Shown: positions 22,641 through 34,330, counted from the stretch's first letter. The stretch: DNA of 64,000 nucleotides from Ariolimax columbianus (GCA_036924085.1 JAVGWX010000003.1:117115264-117179263), one strand, 5' to 3'. Notes: generated by a model not told the origin, from the sequence alone. Made by a program: numbers and translations.

Positions 22641-22902
22641 TGTGCACCACTTGGAGGTGAGGTTGACGTGTGTGTTCGCTTATCGCCAGGCTACTCATTT
22701 CACTTTTTGTCCCTCGGAAGAAGGACTAGCCGACCCCGACATCGCTGGGTTGCGATGCCTAGCGCAAAACACACCATTGCACACAGATGCAAAGAAACTA
22801 CCTCCCTTAGATGTTCACCATTCATGAGCTAAAGAAATGGAAACAATGAATGCACATACTGATGAGAGGCATTGGTCGTACATGTCTTTCACAAAAACTT
22901 AC

Positions 22903-23117
22903 CAGTTAGACGCGTACATGAAGAATCTTCGTTCCGAATTGCTCTTTCAACACTGAATATACGCACGAGCAGACCAGTGTTGCATGTAATTACGATGAGG
23001 ACAGGTGTAATGAAAAGTAGAGCAAACTGATACACGTAGATGTGGAGCGGAACGTACAAGTTGTCGTAGTCTGGTGCGCCCACACACTGGTAGTCATAGT
23101 TCTTGACCATGACGAAT
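22903..23117 (-). CDS. GPCR exon 4: ECL2, TM5, start of ICL3
   Basis: 71 full codons plus one base at each end. It begins by completing an Arg codon from exon 3, then FVMVKNYDYQCVGAPDYDN (ECL2, with the Cys that pairs with TM3), QFALLFITPVLIVITCN (TM5 with Pro5.50) and RIFSVERAIRNEDSSCTRLT (loop 3). Acceptor CATTATAG at 23118-23125, donor ACTG/GTAAGT at 22902. The open frame extends upstream to a Met, but the splice phase with exon 3 marks 23117 as the true exon edge. Confidence 0.92.
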
Positions 23118-23278
23118 CTATAATGAGATGAAAACACACCCTGACTCAGCTGTGAGAACCAATCACACAAAACGGCAGTTTTCCATAGCAGATTTGTCAT
23201 TCCCAGAATAACTATTAAAAGAAGAACAGAGAAGCAATCTTAATTTGGAGCGTATGCTCACATATCTAGAATGAAACA

Positions 23279-23475
23279 AGAGGGGATAATACCTCATACA
23301 ATGAACCTGATCCAAACGAGAGTGGATACTACCTCATACATTGAACTTGATCCAAATGAGAGTGGATACTACCTCATACATTGAATCTGATCCAAACAAG
23401 TGGATACTACCTCATACATTGAACCTGATCCAAACAAGTGGATACTACCTCATACATTGAACCTGATCTAAAGCC
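23279..23475. repeat. Minisatellite, about 37-42 bp unit, 5 copies
   Basis: Repeated GTGGATACTACCTCATACAT and TGAACCTGATCCAAACAAG, with small length differences. It lies about 160 bp upstream of receptor exon 4, in the intron. Confidence 0.9.
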
Positions 23476-23559
23476 CGTTGTAATATCAACAGAAGGCATT
23501 CTCTCAGAAACCGAGAACTTGAAAGGAACTAAGATAAGAGCAACACATCGGATATATTA

Positions 23560-23855
23560 AGCTGGCGTTCATTATGGCAAACTTCTACAAACCACCAGTG
23601 TCTAACGGTGGACGATCGAATCCCGCAAGTTTCAAGCGACTCCTGGTCTTAAGGGAGATGGAACCAGAGTGCCTGTATCCTGAGTTACCTCCAGTCGTCT
23701 TCACTTATGTTTTGTCACTGGTCCAAAGTAGCTCGACACAAGAGAGAGAGATGGTGACCTTGTTCCTCACAATAATCCAAATACAGGACAAGTTATATCA
23801 TCAAGAAAAAACCATCCGATGATGTCGCCATCACGTTTGCGATGGGAAACTAACT
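23560..23855 (-). repeat. Dispersed repeat D, inverted copy
   Basis: On the minus strand it starts CCCATCGCAAACGTGATGGC and follows the block order of the copies at 4868, 5745 and 36516, ending with TTGCGGGATTCGATCGTCC, which resembles a Pol III B box. This supports a SINE origin for the family. Confidence 0.65.
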
Positions 23856-24099
23856 AAACTTATTTGCAGTAAGTAAGTAGAATAGTATGAAAGCAGTGGC
23901 TGTTTACACATAAATGGAATCAGTTTTAAAGCTAAACTATAGAAGTGATCCCCGAGTGTATCAGAGGTGCGTACATCGGGAGCATGAAAGAATCTCAGTT
24001 ATAATGGGCATGTCTTCAACTGTGACTAAAAGGCGAGATGAGTGTGTGCTTGTGTCTGGCAACCTCACCATGTATAACCATTGCGCTAACGCCGCTAGA

Positions 24100-25324
24100 A
24101 ACTATATTTGACATTGCACAGACTACCAATAAGTACAACCATTTATGTTATAGTGCAACTCTCTCTTTCTGTGGCCAAACGATATTGCGATAATGGGGAT
24201 TCTACAATAATGACAGGTAGGACAGAGACAATTAATTTGGGTAGAAAGTACATAACATTTGATTTTCATGTGAATGAAATAAAAATAAAGCAGGTACACG
24301 AATTAAGATGTTTGGGGAATGTTTTTACTGAGGATGTCAGACTAGACAGAGAGATAGAGGCGAGAGTGCAGAGGGCAAACGCTGTTACTTACCAGCTGTC
24401 TCCACTACAAAGACATTCCAAGATTTCCCTCATAGCCAAAAAAGCAGATGATAAATATTATCTTCATCCAACACTGTGATTTCAGTGCGAGACATGAGCT
24501 TTGAATTATGCACATGAACGAAAGTTAGCAACCTGCAAGATGGAGTGCCTAGGAAAGGTCACTAACAACACCAGAAGAGACATAATCACAAATATGAGTT
24601 TTCGGGAGAAGGTTGGAACAATTCCCTGTCTACAGTACATTGAGCAGCAGATTATAAATTGGTTTTGACACATTCTGAGAACGCAACCAAACCATATTGT
24701 TCATGCGACCTTCTACATGAGAACATCAGGAAGAAGAGCGTGAGTAGACCGAGGAAAAGGTGGATAGACAGCTTAAACGAGACCTGTCGTAAAATGGGAG
24801 GGGAGGGGGTGTGGTGTTACTCAGGCCACTAGCGAGGCGAAAGAAAAACACATTCCACGACACTGGGCTACAGCCTGGTAGAAAGTGAGACTACCCTAGG
24901 CTACAACCTGGTAGAAAGTAAGACTACCCTGGGCTACAACCTGGTAGAAAGTGAGACTACCCTGGGCTACAACCTGGTAGAAAGTGAGACTACCTTGGGC
25001 TACAACCTGGTAGAAAGTGAGACTACCCTGGGCTACAACCTGGTAGAAAGTGAGACTACCCTGGGCTACAGCCTGGTAGAAAGTGAGACTACCCTGGGCT
25101 ACAGCCTGGTAGAAAGTGAGACTACCTTGGGCTACAACCTGGTAGAAAGTGAGACTACCCTGGGCTACAACCTGGTAGAAAGTGAGACTACCCTGGGCTA
25201 CAACCTGGTAGAAAGTGAGACTACCCTGAGCTACAACCTGGTAGAAAGTGAGACTACCCTGGGCTACAACCTGGTAGAAAAGGAGACGACAGAAGAAGAA
25301 AGAAGGAGAACTTTGACAGATTAA
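24100..25324 (+). mobile_element. RTE-type LINE C-terminal half with internal minisatellite
   Basis: The order is that of RTE ORF2 after the RT domain: IKQVHELRCLGNVFTEDVRL and DREIEARVQRANAVTYQLSP (24108-24420), CKMECLGKVTNNTRRDIIT (24530-24600), GTIPCLQYIEQQ and NWF-HILRTQPNH (24610-24700), then RGKGG and a Trp block. Stops and frameshifts are present. The last part, up to a TAA near 25322, is expanded into a 33-bp tandem array (24862-25290). It ends LVEKETTEEERRRTLTD. Confidence 0.8.
24862..25290. repeat. 33-bp minisatellite, 13 units, inside LINE C-terminus
   Basis: The unit contains CTGGGCTACAACCTGGTAGA and AAGTGAGACTAC. At 33 bp it keeps frame, giving an 11-residue repeat GYNLVESETTL on plus and TFYQVVAQGSL on minus. 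Units are nearly identical, so expansion is recent. Confidence 0.97.
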
Positions 25325-25496
25325 ATTGAAGATAAGAAAGAAAAATAGGATCATCTGAAATGACAAAACTCAAGACATAGAGTTGCTGAAACCGTGTTTA
25401 AAGTGAAAATATGCATCATAAAAAATGAATAACATTAAAAACCAAATAGAAACTCCTAGACAAGTTAAGAAACACAGTAGGAACAACAAATACAAG

Positions 25497-25592
25497 ACAA
25501 CGCATTCCGATCTCTGGACTACATTGTGCTTCTTAAGCCCTTTCAGTGTTTGGTAGCAGGAGATTGAGAACGAACGAAGCCAAGCCAAGCCA
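25497..25592 (+). repeat. Dispersed repeat R1, 3' part
   Basis: ACAACGCATTCCGATCTCTG through GAGAACGAACGAAGCC and three AAGCC pentamers. Faces an inverted copy at 25918 with 325 bp between them. Confidence 0.8.
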
Positions 25593-25917
25593 ATCTTCAA
25601 TGAATTCATGCCTTGTAATAAAATGTGAACTTATCTGTATCTGTTGAAAAGGGAGGGATAGCCAGCCCCATATACAACCCTCCTTATAGCATCTTACAAC
25701 ATGCAGTGTTACTATCTTTGTTGCCGTCTCCGACCCCGATAGCACTCAAACGTGTTAAGAGGTATATAAGAAGTATATTATGTATTATGGCTTGCATGTT
25801 TTGCAAGTTCTTAAACATATTTGTTGACGCTACCGTGTTGATAGAATAACACCTATATCAGAAAACAACAAATAATTGTTCTGTGTCAAAACGGAAAAAT
25901 GTACCACAATTTCGTGT

Positions 25918-26230
25918 TCATTTTCGTTCGTTCTCAAACATTCGCAACTAAGCCTTGAAAAGGACCTTGCAAGAAACAGAATGCTCTCCGGAGAACGGAA
26001 TGAGCTGTATCGTAGTTTACACCTTGAGTGCGATATTTACACATTTCGGAACGACACATTGGACTTCAGCAGGCATTGTTTGGGTACTGAATTAGCCTTC
26101 CCTCCTTCATTTCTCCTTAACCAGTCTGCTCTGTTACAGCCTGCTATACAGTATCATCGCGTAGAGGCGTAGAAGGTGCTCTGGTTTGCTGACGCTGGTA
26201 GCCAGCTTTGAGTCTCTGACCGCTGCAACT
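25918..26230 (-). repeat. Dispersed repeat R1, inverted, longer copy
   Basis: Includes the R1 3' block and the upstream part shared with 40553-40905 (CTTAACCAGTCTGCTCTGTT-, CAGCCTGCTAT, GCGTAGAGGCGTAGAAG). More diverged than the other copies. Confidence 0.7.
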
Positions 26231-26618
26231 CATTATCTAGTTTTCTTGAAAGTTGAAAGTTTTCCTCCGGTATACATCTTAACTCATCAATAATATACTG
26301 ACATCTGCGTCTTACCGACAATGCTCACTACGCTTTCAAAACATGAATACTGATATTCTTTATCTTAACATTCCCAGCTGTGATCGTCACCTATCTCATA
26401 CTGACGGTGTTGTAATTGCATTGTTACACTGACGTACTATCACCTGGATACATTGCATAAAAGAAATCCAACAACAATGCTTGCTTACATCAGCCAACGT
26501 ACACATGAAAAGCAACGTAAGCTATCCCCAGTTGGACGTAAAAGTAAGTAAGTATTATCATTGTCAGAAGATGTGCCCTTATTTATTCCCTTCAACTATC
26601 AGCAAGGTGGGTAGTTAC

Positions 26619-26800
26619 CTGAACATCTGCGTGCTGGACAAGACACAGAAAAGCCCCAAGATGATGATCACAGCTCCTCGTTGCTGACACCACATGTTCC
26701 GACGGAAGGGCATGCACACCACACATAAACGCTCCAGTGCCATCACAGCGATTAACCAAGATGACATCAAATTGCACACGGAGTCCGCAAACAGAAAGAT
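26619..26800 (-). CDS. GPCR exon 3: TM3, ICL2, TM4
   Basis: 60 codons plus two bases. It reads IFLFADSVCNLMSSWLIAVM then ALERLCVVCMPFRRNMW: TM3 ending in an ERL variant of the E/DRY G-protein contact, followed by loop 2. GAVIIILGLFCVLSSTQMF is TM4, lacking the usual Trp4.50. Acceptor GACAATAG at 26801-26808, donor TTCAG/GTAAC at 26618. Phase 0 at its start matches exon 2 (ends ...DDACK), and two bases at its end match exon 4. Identity as a class A receptor is strong; the ligand cannot be read from sequence. Confidence 0.93.
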
Positions 26801-26829
26801 CTATTGTCAAGGAATGGTTAGAACAATTA

Positions 26830-27295
26830 TCCTGCTAATAGTTATATTCCTTTCTTTTGCTTAAAATAACTCTCATTCTATATTTAGAATATAATGGAAC
26901 AGTTATAGGTAATTATAAAGTCAATGTATTGATTAGTGGCACAGTGGTATAGTCCAAGCAGAATGTTTGACACACCCCAACAGTTAAAAAAAAGTTAACT
27001 ATTCTATAACGTCACTACCTCAAAATATGGTGCTTTAAATATACATTTCTTTTGTTTACGATGAATTAAGACCCAACTAACGCATTCTCTAACTGAAGGA
27101 ACTTTTTTTTCAGCAATACCCATAATTTATTTCAAGTAAACGATATTTATGTTCACCTTCCATCCTTGGCTTCAAAGTTAACAAGATCAGGTTAAATAAT
27201 CTACGGCTACAGACATTGGCTGAGCGTGTGTATCGGGAATCACAGTGTGAATGCAGGTCTGGAAGATCAATGTGATTGTCTCTCTTCAGCAACCA
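26830..27295. other. Intron sequence, nothing recognised
   Basis: AT-rich part of the 20.3-kb intron between receptor exons 2 and 3. No repeat or open frame of note. Confidence 0.5.
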
Positions 27296-27299
27296 GAAA

Positions 27300-28490
27300 A
27301 AGTCACGTGAGGAGAAGCAGCCATTCTATGAAGGTTTCATTGACCTGACAATGGTTGATTTGGTTAGTAGGGATGGACTCTTCAAAAACCTCTCTAAAAT
27401 AGGCTGTCCAACCAAAATGCTGCTACTATAATATCGTCACATGTAGTTATGACAGGAACAGTCCAATTTGATGGTGGCATAATACAACCATTTGGTATTC
27501 AAAGTGGTGTTAAGTAGGGATGTGTCCTGGTTCCGACACTGCTAGGAATCTATCTGTTTTGCTCTGTTACTGAAGTATACATTTGGTAGTGCAAATGAAG
27601 AAATCTGCCTTCAGCATTGATAGGATGTTTAATTGTCAAAGCTCAAGGCCAAAACGACGATCAGGGAGATCACCATCATTGACTTGTTTTTCGCTGAGGA
27701 TGTTACAATTGTCACCCACAGTCAGCCAGAACTACAGAGGTTGATAGATCGCCTGTCACAGGGCGGCAAAGATTTTAGTCTCACAATAAGTCTCAACAGA
27801 ACAAATGAGCTGGGAATAGTAAGTAGATTTCACGCCAAATCTTTGCAACTATAATTATGAATTAACAGATTTGCATCAATTCACATACCATGGATCTCTC
27901 ATCAACGACAAGTTCTCTCTAGACCCAAAAATAGAGAATCACATTTGCTCGCCCAACAATGAGTTTTTAGAAAAACTAGAAACTGACAATTAAAAGCTTG
28001 GCTAAGGTGTACAATGCATGTGCAGTAAGCGCACTTCTATATGGCAACGAGACCTGGGCAACGTATGCCCAAACTAGAGCACATGCTTAATACCTTCCAC
28101 CTACGGTGCCTGCCGTTCTTGGAATTACATGGAGAGACAGAGTGACAAATTCAGAGGTGGACCCTTCAACCGGTCTCTCAAGCAAGTACACTCTTCTGAG
28201 GCAGAGAAGACTACGATAGTTTGATGATGTTTGTCACATGGAAGATGATCGCATTCCCAAGGATATCCTCTATGGATAGTTGGCGGATGGCAAAAGTACA
28301 GTTGGACGACCACATTTGAGGTTCATCAATGTGTGTCAGTGGGACATGAAAGTCCGGGACATGAGTTAGAGGAAGCTGCAGACAGATCGAAGTGAAGATC
28401 TACACATGACGCTTGGTGAAGAAACCTCTTGCAACACAGATAAGGGTAAATATAACGCAGCAAGGAGAAAGACAAGAATACAAGCAAGTA
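27300..28490 (+). mobile_element. RTE-type LINE, RT to C-terminus, decayed
   Basis: Plus-strand fragments in order: VDLVSRDGLFKNLSKIGCP (RT palm, 27355-27420), VREITIIDLFFAEDVTIVTH with FAED for FADD (27650-27720), LTISLNRTNELG (27780), FTYHGSLINDKFSL (27880), RQRRLR-FDDVCHMEDDRIP (28200-28260) and KDILYG. Many stops and shifts. The closest match in the window is the element that carries the 67-bp array at 41-43 kb. Confidence 0.8.
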
Positions 28491-28989
28491 TACTTTCTTT
28501 TCATGTTTTTTGTTGTTGTTCATCACTCCAAGTCATATCATTCTATAGTCAGTCTTGACTGAAAGGGGCTACTGTTTCTACTACTACACCTCAGGTTGGA
28601 AAATGGGGCTGTTTCATCTGCGATAATACAAAATCCATTTCATAGGATGGTTTTTATATCAGAGCAACCGTCATGCTGTCTTCGGCGTTCATCCGATTTC
28701 TGAGTTGCTAAACAGAGATATGAGGAAGAAAACTGACTTCCATTTTTCGTTTGTCTGTGGTTTGTTTATGCATGTCCTACATTATGATTTTTGTGTATTA
28801 TCTGATTTGAATTGCAAAAGTCGAATTATAGATTAATCATGTGACTATTCTAACAACATCTGACCTACATAGGATTTAAACTATATGTTCAATATTTATG
28901 AAAGGTAAAAAAGGTTTTTCAAAATAGTCACCTCACTTTTCATAATATGATTTTATGTTACATATTTTTACATTTAACTGCATTTTTTA

Positions 28990-29530
28990 AATCCTTCATT
29001 AACCGCCAAAAAACATTAATTTATACCATCATTTTGGGGTACCTACCTAAATATGAGACAGCACTATCAGATGGGCAGTGGCCACAATATAAAATACAGG
29101 ATTATCTGATGTGCAGTGACTACAATATAAAAGATACGGATACCAGATGGGCAGTGGCTATGAAGTAAGAAATTGGCCTTTCAGGTGGGCGATGACCCCA
29201 ATATGAAAGATAGGGATATCAGATGGGCAGTGGCCACAATATAAAATACAGGATTATCTGATGTGCAGTGACTACAATATAAAAGATACGGATACCAGAT
29301 GGGCAGTGGCTATGAAGTAAGAAATTGGCCTTTCAGGTGGGCGATGACCCCAATATGAAAGATGGGGATATCAGATGGGCAGTGGCCACAATATAAAAGA
29401 CAGGGTGATCAGGTTCGGCGTTGACAACAATAAAAGAGACAGGACTATCAGATGGGCGTCGATCACACTTTAAAGATATAGATAAAAGATGAGCAGTGAC
29501 CACAATCATGTCCAACTCATTGCCATGTAA
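28990..29530. repeat. Minisatellite, about 37-bp unit with 155-bp higher-order repeat
   Basis: Unit core CAGATGGGCAGTGGCCACAA plus TATAAAAGATA. A four-unit block at about 29056-29210 repeats almost perfectly at 29212-29365. Later units are more diverged. Confidence 0.9.
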
Positions 29531-29795
29531 ATAAAAGAGCATAATTAATATGTGGCAAAAAATTATTTAAATGCCTGATTTGTGTATTTTCTGTATTTCT
29601 ATTCATATGTACAGCTCATTTATAATCATAATCCGCGATCACATAACGTTACAAAATAAGACAGTATTTATATTAAGTACTGCCACTAAAATGTCTTGCA
29701 CTTTTTGCACCCGTTTTATTTTGAAATTAAAAAAGAATCAAAGCAGGAATCGACATGCTGCTGCCACGGACGGAATTAGGTCAGCACATCATACA

Positions 29796-29852
29796 TTTAA
29801 CTTAACTTAACGTCTTTATACTGGTATAGAAGACCCTGCAGAGTCTGTATAC
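29796..29852 (-). mobile_element. CR1-like LINE 3' end, or target duplication
   Basis: TTAACTTAACTTAACG followed by TCTTTATACTGGTATAGAAG, nearly identical over about 56 bp to 31557-31612, the true 3' end of the CR1-like element. Either a separate 3' fragment or a long target-site duplication made by insertion of composite repeat K. Confidence 0.7.
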
Positions 29853-31545
29853 TTCTTCTTCTTCTTCTTCATCGTACGCTGTTTACAGCGATATTTACGT
29901 TGCACTGTTTTATTTTGTTAAGCCTATGGCTCAGTGCATCCGATTTCAACAGGCGTTTCTTTGGCTGTCCCCAGTCTAACTGCAAGGCAGCAGTTGTTTT
30001 TGGCCAGAGTTGTCTCTCTTTGGGAAGTTGTCTTGCAGGACTATCGAGTCTTCCCCACTCGTGTCTATAGGGTTTGGCAATGATATGATATGATGGACTA
30101 TGTACTAGTTTGTACTATCCCGGAAGAGAGGCAGTCCAGTGTGACTGTGTCCCAGGATCGTCACGTCCTGCCAGAAACGTAGCATATGCATGTGAGTGAG
30201 GTATCTCTTTACTCCTTGTATTTTCTCGGCTCATCTGCAGTGATGGTACGATAGCATTCCCCGCCACCTGGGAGGTTGTCACAATAGGGCAGAGGGTGCA
30301 ATGTCCGCTGGACTGCATCTCTTCTGCGTCCATTGGGATGACTGATAGCAGATAGAGGTAAAGAGCAAGGCAGGAGTGCATTTATCCAGGTGCATTTCTG
30401 CGGCTCGACCGGGCCGGGCTGAGACGCAAGCCACACGTCCCAGCCATGTCGTAGCCTCCCATCACAGCGGTGCTGAGATTTAGGAAGGGGTTCTGGCTTA
30501 GAGGCGTTCGGCCGTAGTCCCTCAGATGGTAGCTTCGCACCATTGGCTTATCAGCCAAGCACGTGGACCAAATATCAGCGACCTGTGATTTCTCTCGAAG
30601 GAGTGCATTTGACCAGAGGACAAGCCTCGTCACGGCACGGAGATGGTGTTTGCCTGGTGTGCGGACATATCTCATGGTCAAGGGTTGAGTCTCAGCAGTT
30701 CGCAGTGAGGTAGCTATTCTACTGCTTAGGACACCCCGACCGAGAACTAAGTCTTTTACAAATGGTTTCGTACCTCATCGCCGTATGGGGTGAATATCAA
30801 GCAGCTTCCCGCCCGCTTTGATCGGCGGACGGCAGAGACCTCTTTCTGCGGCAAGATCGGGCCGGGCTGGAGCGGGAATCCCCAGGTCCCCACCATGTCG
30901 AAGCCTCCCTTTGCAATCGTGCTGAGCTTTTGGGCGGGATTTTGGCTTAGAGGAGTTCGGCCGTAATCCTTCACCTTGTAGCCTCGCGCCGTTGGCTTAT
31001 CAGCCTAGTACGTGGACCAAATGTCAGCGGCTCCTCTCGAGTTGAGCTGGATTACCGTAGCAACACCCTGTCATTAGCAGGGTAAAACTGACCTGTCTTC
31101 CGAGGGTCTATTTCCAGCACCCGTTCAATATTAGACCGGACGTATCAATATAGGGCTTTTCAGTTTGTCAATGGCAAAAATTCTGGAACCTGCAATTTCT
31201 GCAGGGTTAAGACCAGATTACCATAGCAGACGCTCTTTCAGTATGGGGTTTAGAGACTGGCCTGTCTTCCGTGGGTCTAATACCAGCACATGTTCACTAT
31301 AAGACCCCACGAAGGTGCTCTCGATTTGACAGTCATTCTACAGTATTGGCGTGTTAAGTCAATTTAAGCCGCAGGCTCCACTCATGGTAGTGCCCTTCCG
31401 TCAATTCCTTTATCAAACACTGAATGCAGACCAACCGAGCCACAGATAGCATTACCCCAGTTTTTCGATGGTCTAGATCCAGCACCCGTTCTATATTTGA
31501 CCCAACAAAAAATGGTCTCGGCATGTCAGAGGTGTCAACATAAAT
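29853..31545 (-). repeat. Composite rDNA-patch repeat K, copy 2
   Basis: Starts with a (TTC)n run (29853-29870, GAA tail on the minus strand), then a SINE S1-like core GTGCATCCGATTTCAACAGG. It is then colinear with copy 1 at 18.3-19.7 kb. Blocks of about 0.3 kb recur inside it (CTGCGGC-, TTGGCTTATCAGCC, TTCGGCCGTA at about 30.4-30.6 and 30.8-31.0 kb), so it is internally duplicated. The tail follows GTATAC, the same entry context as LINE copy A. Confidence 0.7.
31350..31411 (-). rRNA. 18S rRNA patch inside composite repeat K copy 2
   Basis: The minus strand reads GAATTGACGGAAGGGCACTA through GCCTGCGGCTTAAATTGACT, the same ~60-nt small-subunit segment as in copy 1, with the same non-rRNA flanks (CAGTGTTTGATAAAG). 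It is therefore part of the repeat, not an independent rDNA insertion. Confidence 0.85.
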
Positions 31546-31559
31546 GACAAGTTGCTTTC

Positions 31560-34330
31560 TTAACTTAACTTAACGTCTTTATACTGGTTTAGAAGACCCT
31601 GCAGAGTCTGTATACAACCAGTTTCATTTACATCACCTTGCTCCAAAAGCTATGGGCATCCAATTTATTCTTAAATACATTAACTGTCCCTGCCTCCACT
31701 ACCTCCCCTGACAATACATTCCAAGCATTCACCACTCTCTGACTAAAAAAATATTTCCTAATATCTAATATGGACCTCTATTCAGTCAACTTGTAGCTTT
31801 GCCCTCTTGTTATTGTGGGTGGCTGTATTTTTTTTTAAAACTTGTTATAGTCTAATTTATCCATTCCTCTGATCATCTTATAAACCTGTATTAAGTCACC
31901 AAGAATTCTTCTCTCTTCGAGACACTGTAGACCGGTTTTTCTGAGTCTTTCCTCATAACTTAATTCTGGAATCCCACTACCAGCTTTGTCGCTCTTTGTT
32001 GTATTTTTTCTAATAAGGACTCCACACCTGCACACAATATTCCAATCTAGTTCTTTTTTATGCTTTATTCAGTTTGACTGTCACTTCCTTTGCTCCTATG
32101 TTTAATATTTATTTTTATCATACCTAACATTGCATTTGCTTTTTACACTGCTACCTTAACTTGCTCACTTACTTTACCTGTATGATCTATTATAACCCCT
32201 AGGTCCCCTTTCCTTATCTATCTTTCTAATATTGTTTTCTCCTATTCTGTAATTATGTTCCATATTGGGTCTACCCATTTGGATGAATGTACATTTATCT
32301 ACATTAAACTCCGTTTGCCAGCTTACAGACCATTCTCGAATGTTATCTAAATCCGACCTCAATATATCCACTTCTGCTTTAGATGAGACACTACTGCATA
32401 GTTTTGTGTCATCAGCAAATTTTGCAATCATGGATCTTATTTCAATGTCTAAATCATTTATATATTTCAAGAACAAAATTTGTCTCAAAACTGAGCCTTG
32501 TGCCACTCCACTTTTCACTTCACTCCACTCAGAGTACGCCTTATTTATACCCACCCTCTGTCTTCTTCCCATTAACCAATTTTCAATCCATTCGACAACT
32601 TCCCCACCTATTTCATGTCATTTTAACTTTCGAAATAATCTTTTATGATTTATTATATCAAAGGCCTTTGCAAAATCTAGATAAATAACGTCCACTGGCT
32701 CTCCTTTATCTATCATTTTAGTTACCTCCTCCATGAATTCTAATAGATTTTTTAAGCACGGTCTGCCTCTAGTGAACCCATGCTGACTTTTTCTAATTAG
32801 ATTAAATTTATCTAAATGCATTGCAATGTTTTTTTTGATTATTGACTCTAACAATTTACAGACTATGAGCGTTAAATTGTTCACCGATCTATAATTCGCT
32901 GGATCTGATTTTTTGCCCTTTTTAAATAAAGGAATCACTCCTGCATCTTTCCAATCCCGTGGAACAATCCCTTTTGCAAGTTATTGAGAACATAATATAG
33001 CCTAGTTGGTCTCTAATGTCAAACAGAAATTTTGAATGAATACCATCTTGACCTTGACATTTATCCACTTTCAACCCCTCCAATTTTTTAAAAACAATTT
33101 CCTCTTGTAATACAGATTGATCTTAATCCCGCTGTATCTATGTCTCTAAAAAAATATATCTATAGGCCGTGGGATCTTGAAGCAGTCCTCTTTTGTGTAG
33201 ACTGTGCCAAAGTACTGATTGAGTAGATTAGCTGCCTCCCTATTCTCACTTATTATTGTCCATGTACTGTCTATGAGAGGGCCTACTTTGTCTTTCGTTT
33301 TTTGTTTATTTCTAACATAAGAGTAGAAGCTTTTACTATCAGTCTTGATCCTCTGAGCAAGTTTGTTTTTTTTCGAAGTTTATTTTTGTTGTTTTATTCG
33401 CTTTCTGAGATATGTTCTCCTTGTCCAAACATTTTAAATATGTTTCTTTTGATTTACCTGCCTCTATATATTTTGTCCATGCTTTATATTTAGCTCTTCT
33501 ACATTTCACCACAAACCTAGTTATCCACTTTTTACGCTTGGGATTTACCTCCCTACATGGAATACCTTTCCTCTTTTAGCGTTTCTAGAACTGTCTTAAA
33601 ACTCTCCCACTCCTGTTCAACATATGTTCCTCCGACAATATTTTTCCAGATTATGTGGTTCGCTGCCTCTTTCATCCTCTTAACATCTGCCTTAGAGTAG
33701 TCATATGTTCGCGTGTTTATGTTTACTTCTTTCCCTGCAATATGATCCCAACGGATGATTGATGGTCACTTGAGCCAAACAGTTCCCCAACGGTAACGTT
33801 TTCAATCATATTTTCTTCTATAGTAAAAACTAGGTCGAGTGTGTTTTTGCCTCTGGCTGTTGCTTCTACATGTTGAATTAAAAAATTGTCAGGTATGCAC
33901 TTAACAAAAGGTTTTGACTCTACAAGTGCTTCTGCCATATCCCATTTTATTTCTGGAAAGTTGAAATCCCCCACTAATAATAATTTTCTTTCACTTGCAT
34001 TTGCTATGCTACTAATCAGCTTCTCATATTCCTCTTTTTGACTTGATGGACATCTATAGCACACTCCAATCACTGTTTTCTCACCCCCACTTTCTATTTC
34101 TCCCCATACACTTTCATTTTTGTTACCACATGAAAAATCATCTTTTATCGTTATATTAACAGAATTTATACAAAATAATAAAACGCCACCTCGCTTAGTC
34201 TTGTCTCCAACTACCCTATCTTTCCTTAACATTGTAAATCCCTCTATTTCACTATATGTTACAGGGATCAATCCTGAAACTAATTACGCCCCCTGGCATT
34301 GTCTTAGTAATGACGATAGCTGATATGTCA
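31560..34330 (-). mobile_element. CR1-like LINE, nearly full ORF2 but decayed
   Basis: Order on the minus strand: endonuclease (33723-34271; RGGVLLFCINSVNITI, GVCYRCPSS, LLVGDFNFPEIKWD, GSSDHQSS), an eroded linker (33.0-33.7 kb), RT (32618-32938 with NYRSVNNLTLIVCKLLESII and VIYLDFAKAFDIINH; 32174-32572 with GVAQGSVLRQILFLKYIND and KFADDTKLCS) and a C-terminal part (31835-32035, YEERLRKTGLQCLEERRIL). The 3' end has a TTAAG repeat tail at 31557-31572, usual for CR1-like elements. Frameshifts and stops make it inactive. Confidence 0.9.

Noticed and set aside
22889..23200. The full 103-residue frame as a complete small protein
   Set aside because: The frame runs past both splice sites. The phase match with exons 3 and 5 shows that only 22903-23117 is coding.
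24896..25366. 156-residue minus frame with TFYQVVAQGSL repeats
   Set aside because: Antisense of the 33-bp array inside an RTE fragment on the plus strand.
26592..26810. 72-residue frame MTIDLSVCGLRVQFD...
   Set aside because: Out-of-frame shadow of receptor exon 3, whose true frame gives TM3 and TM4.
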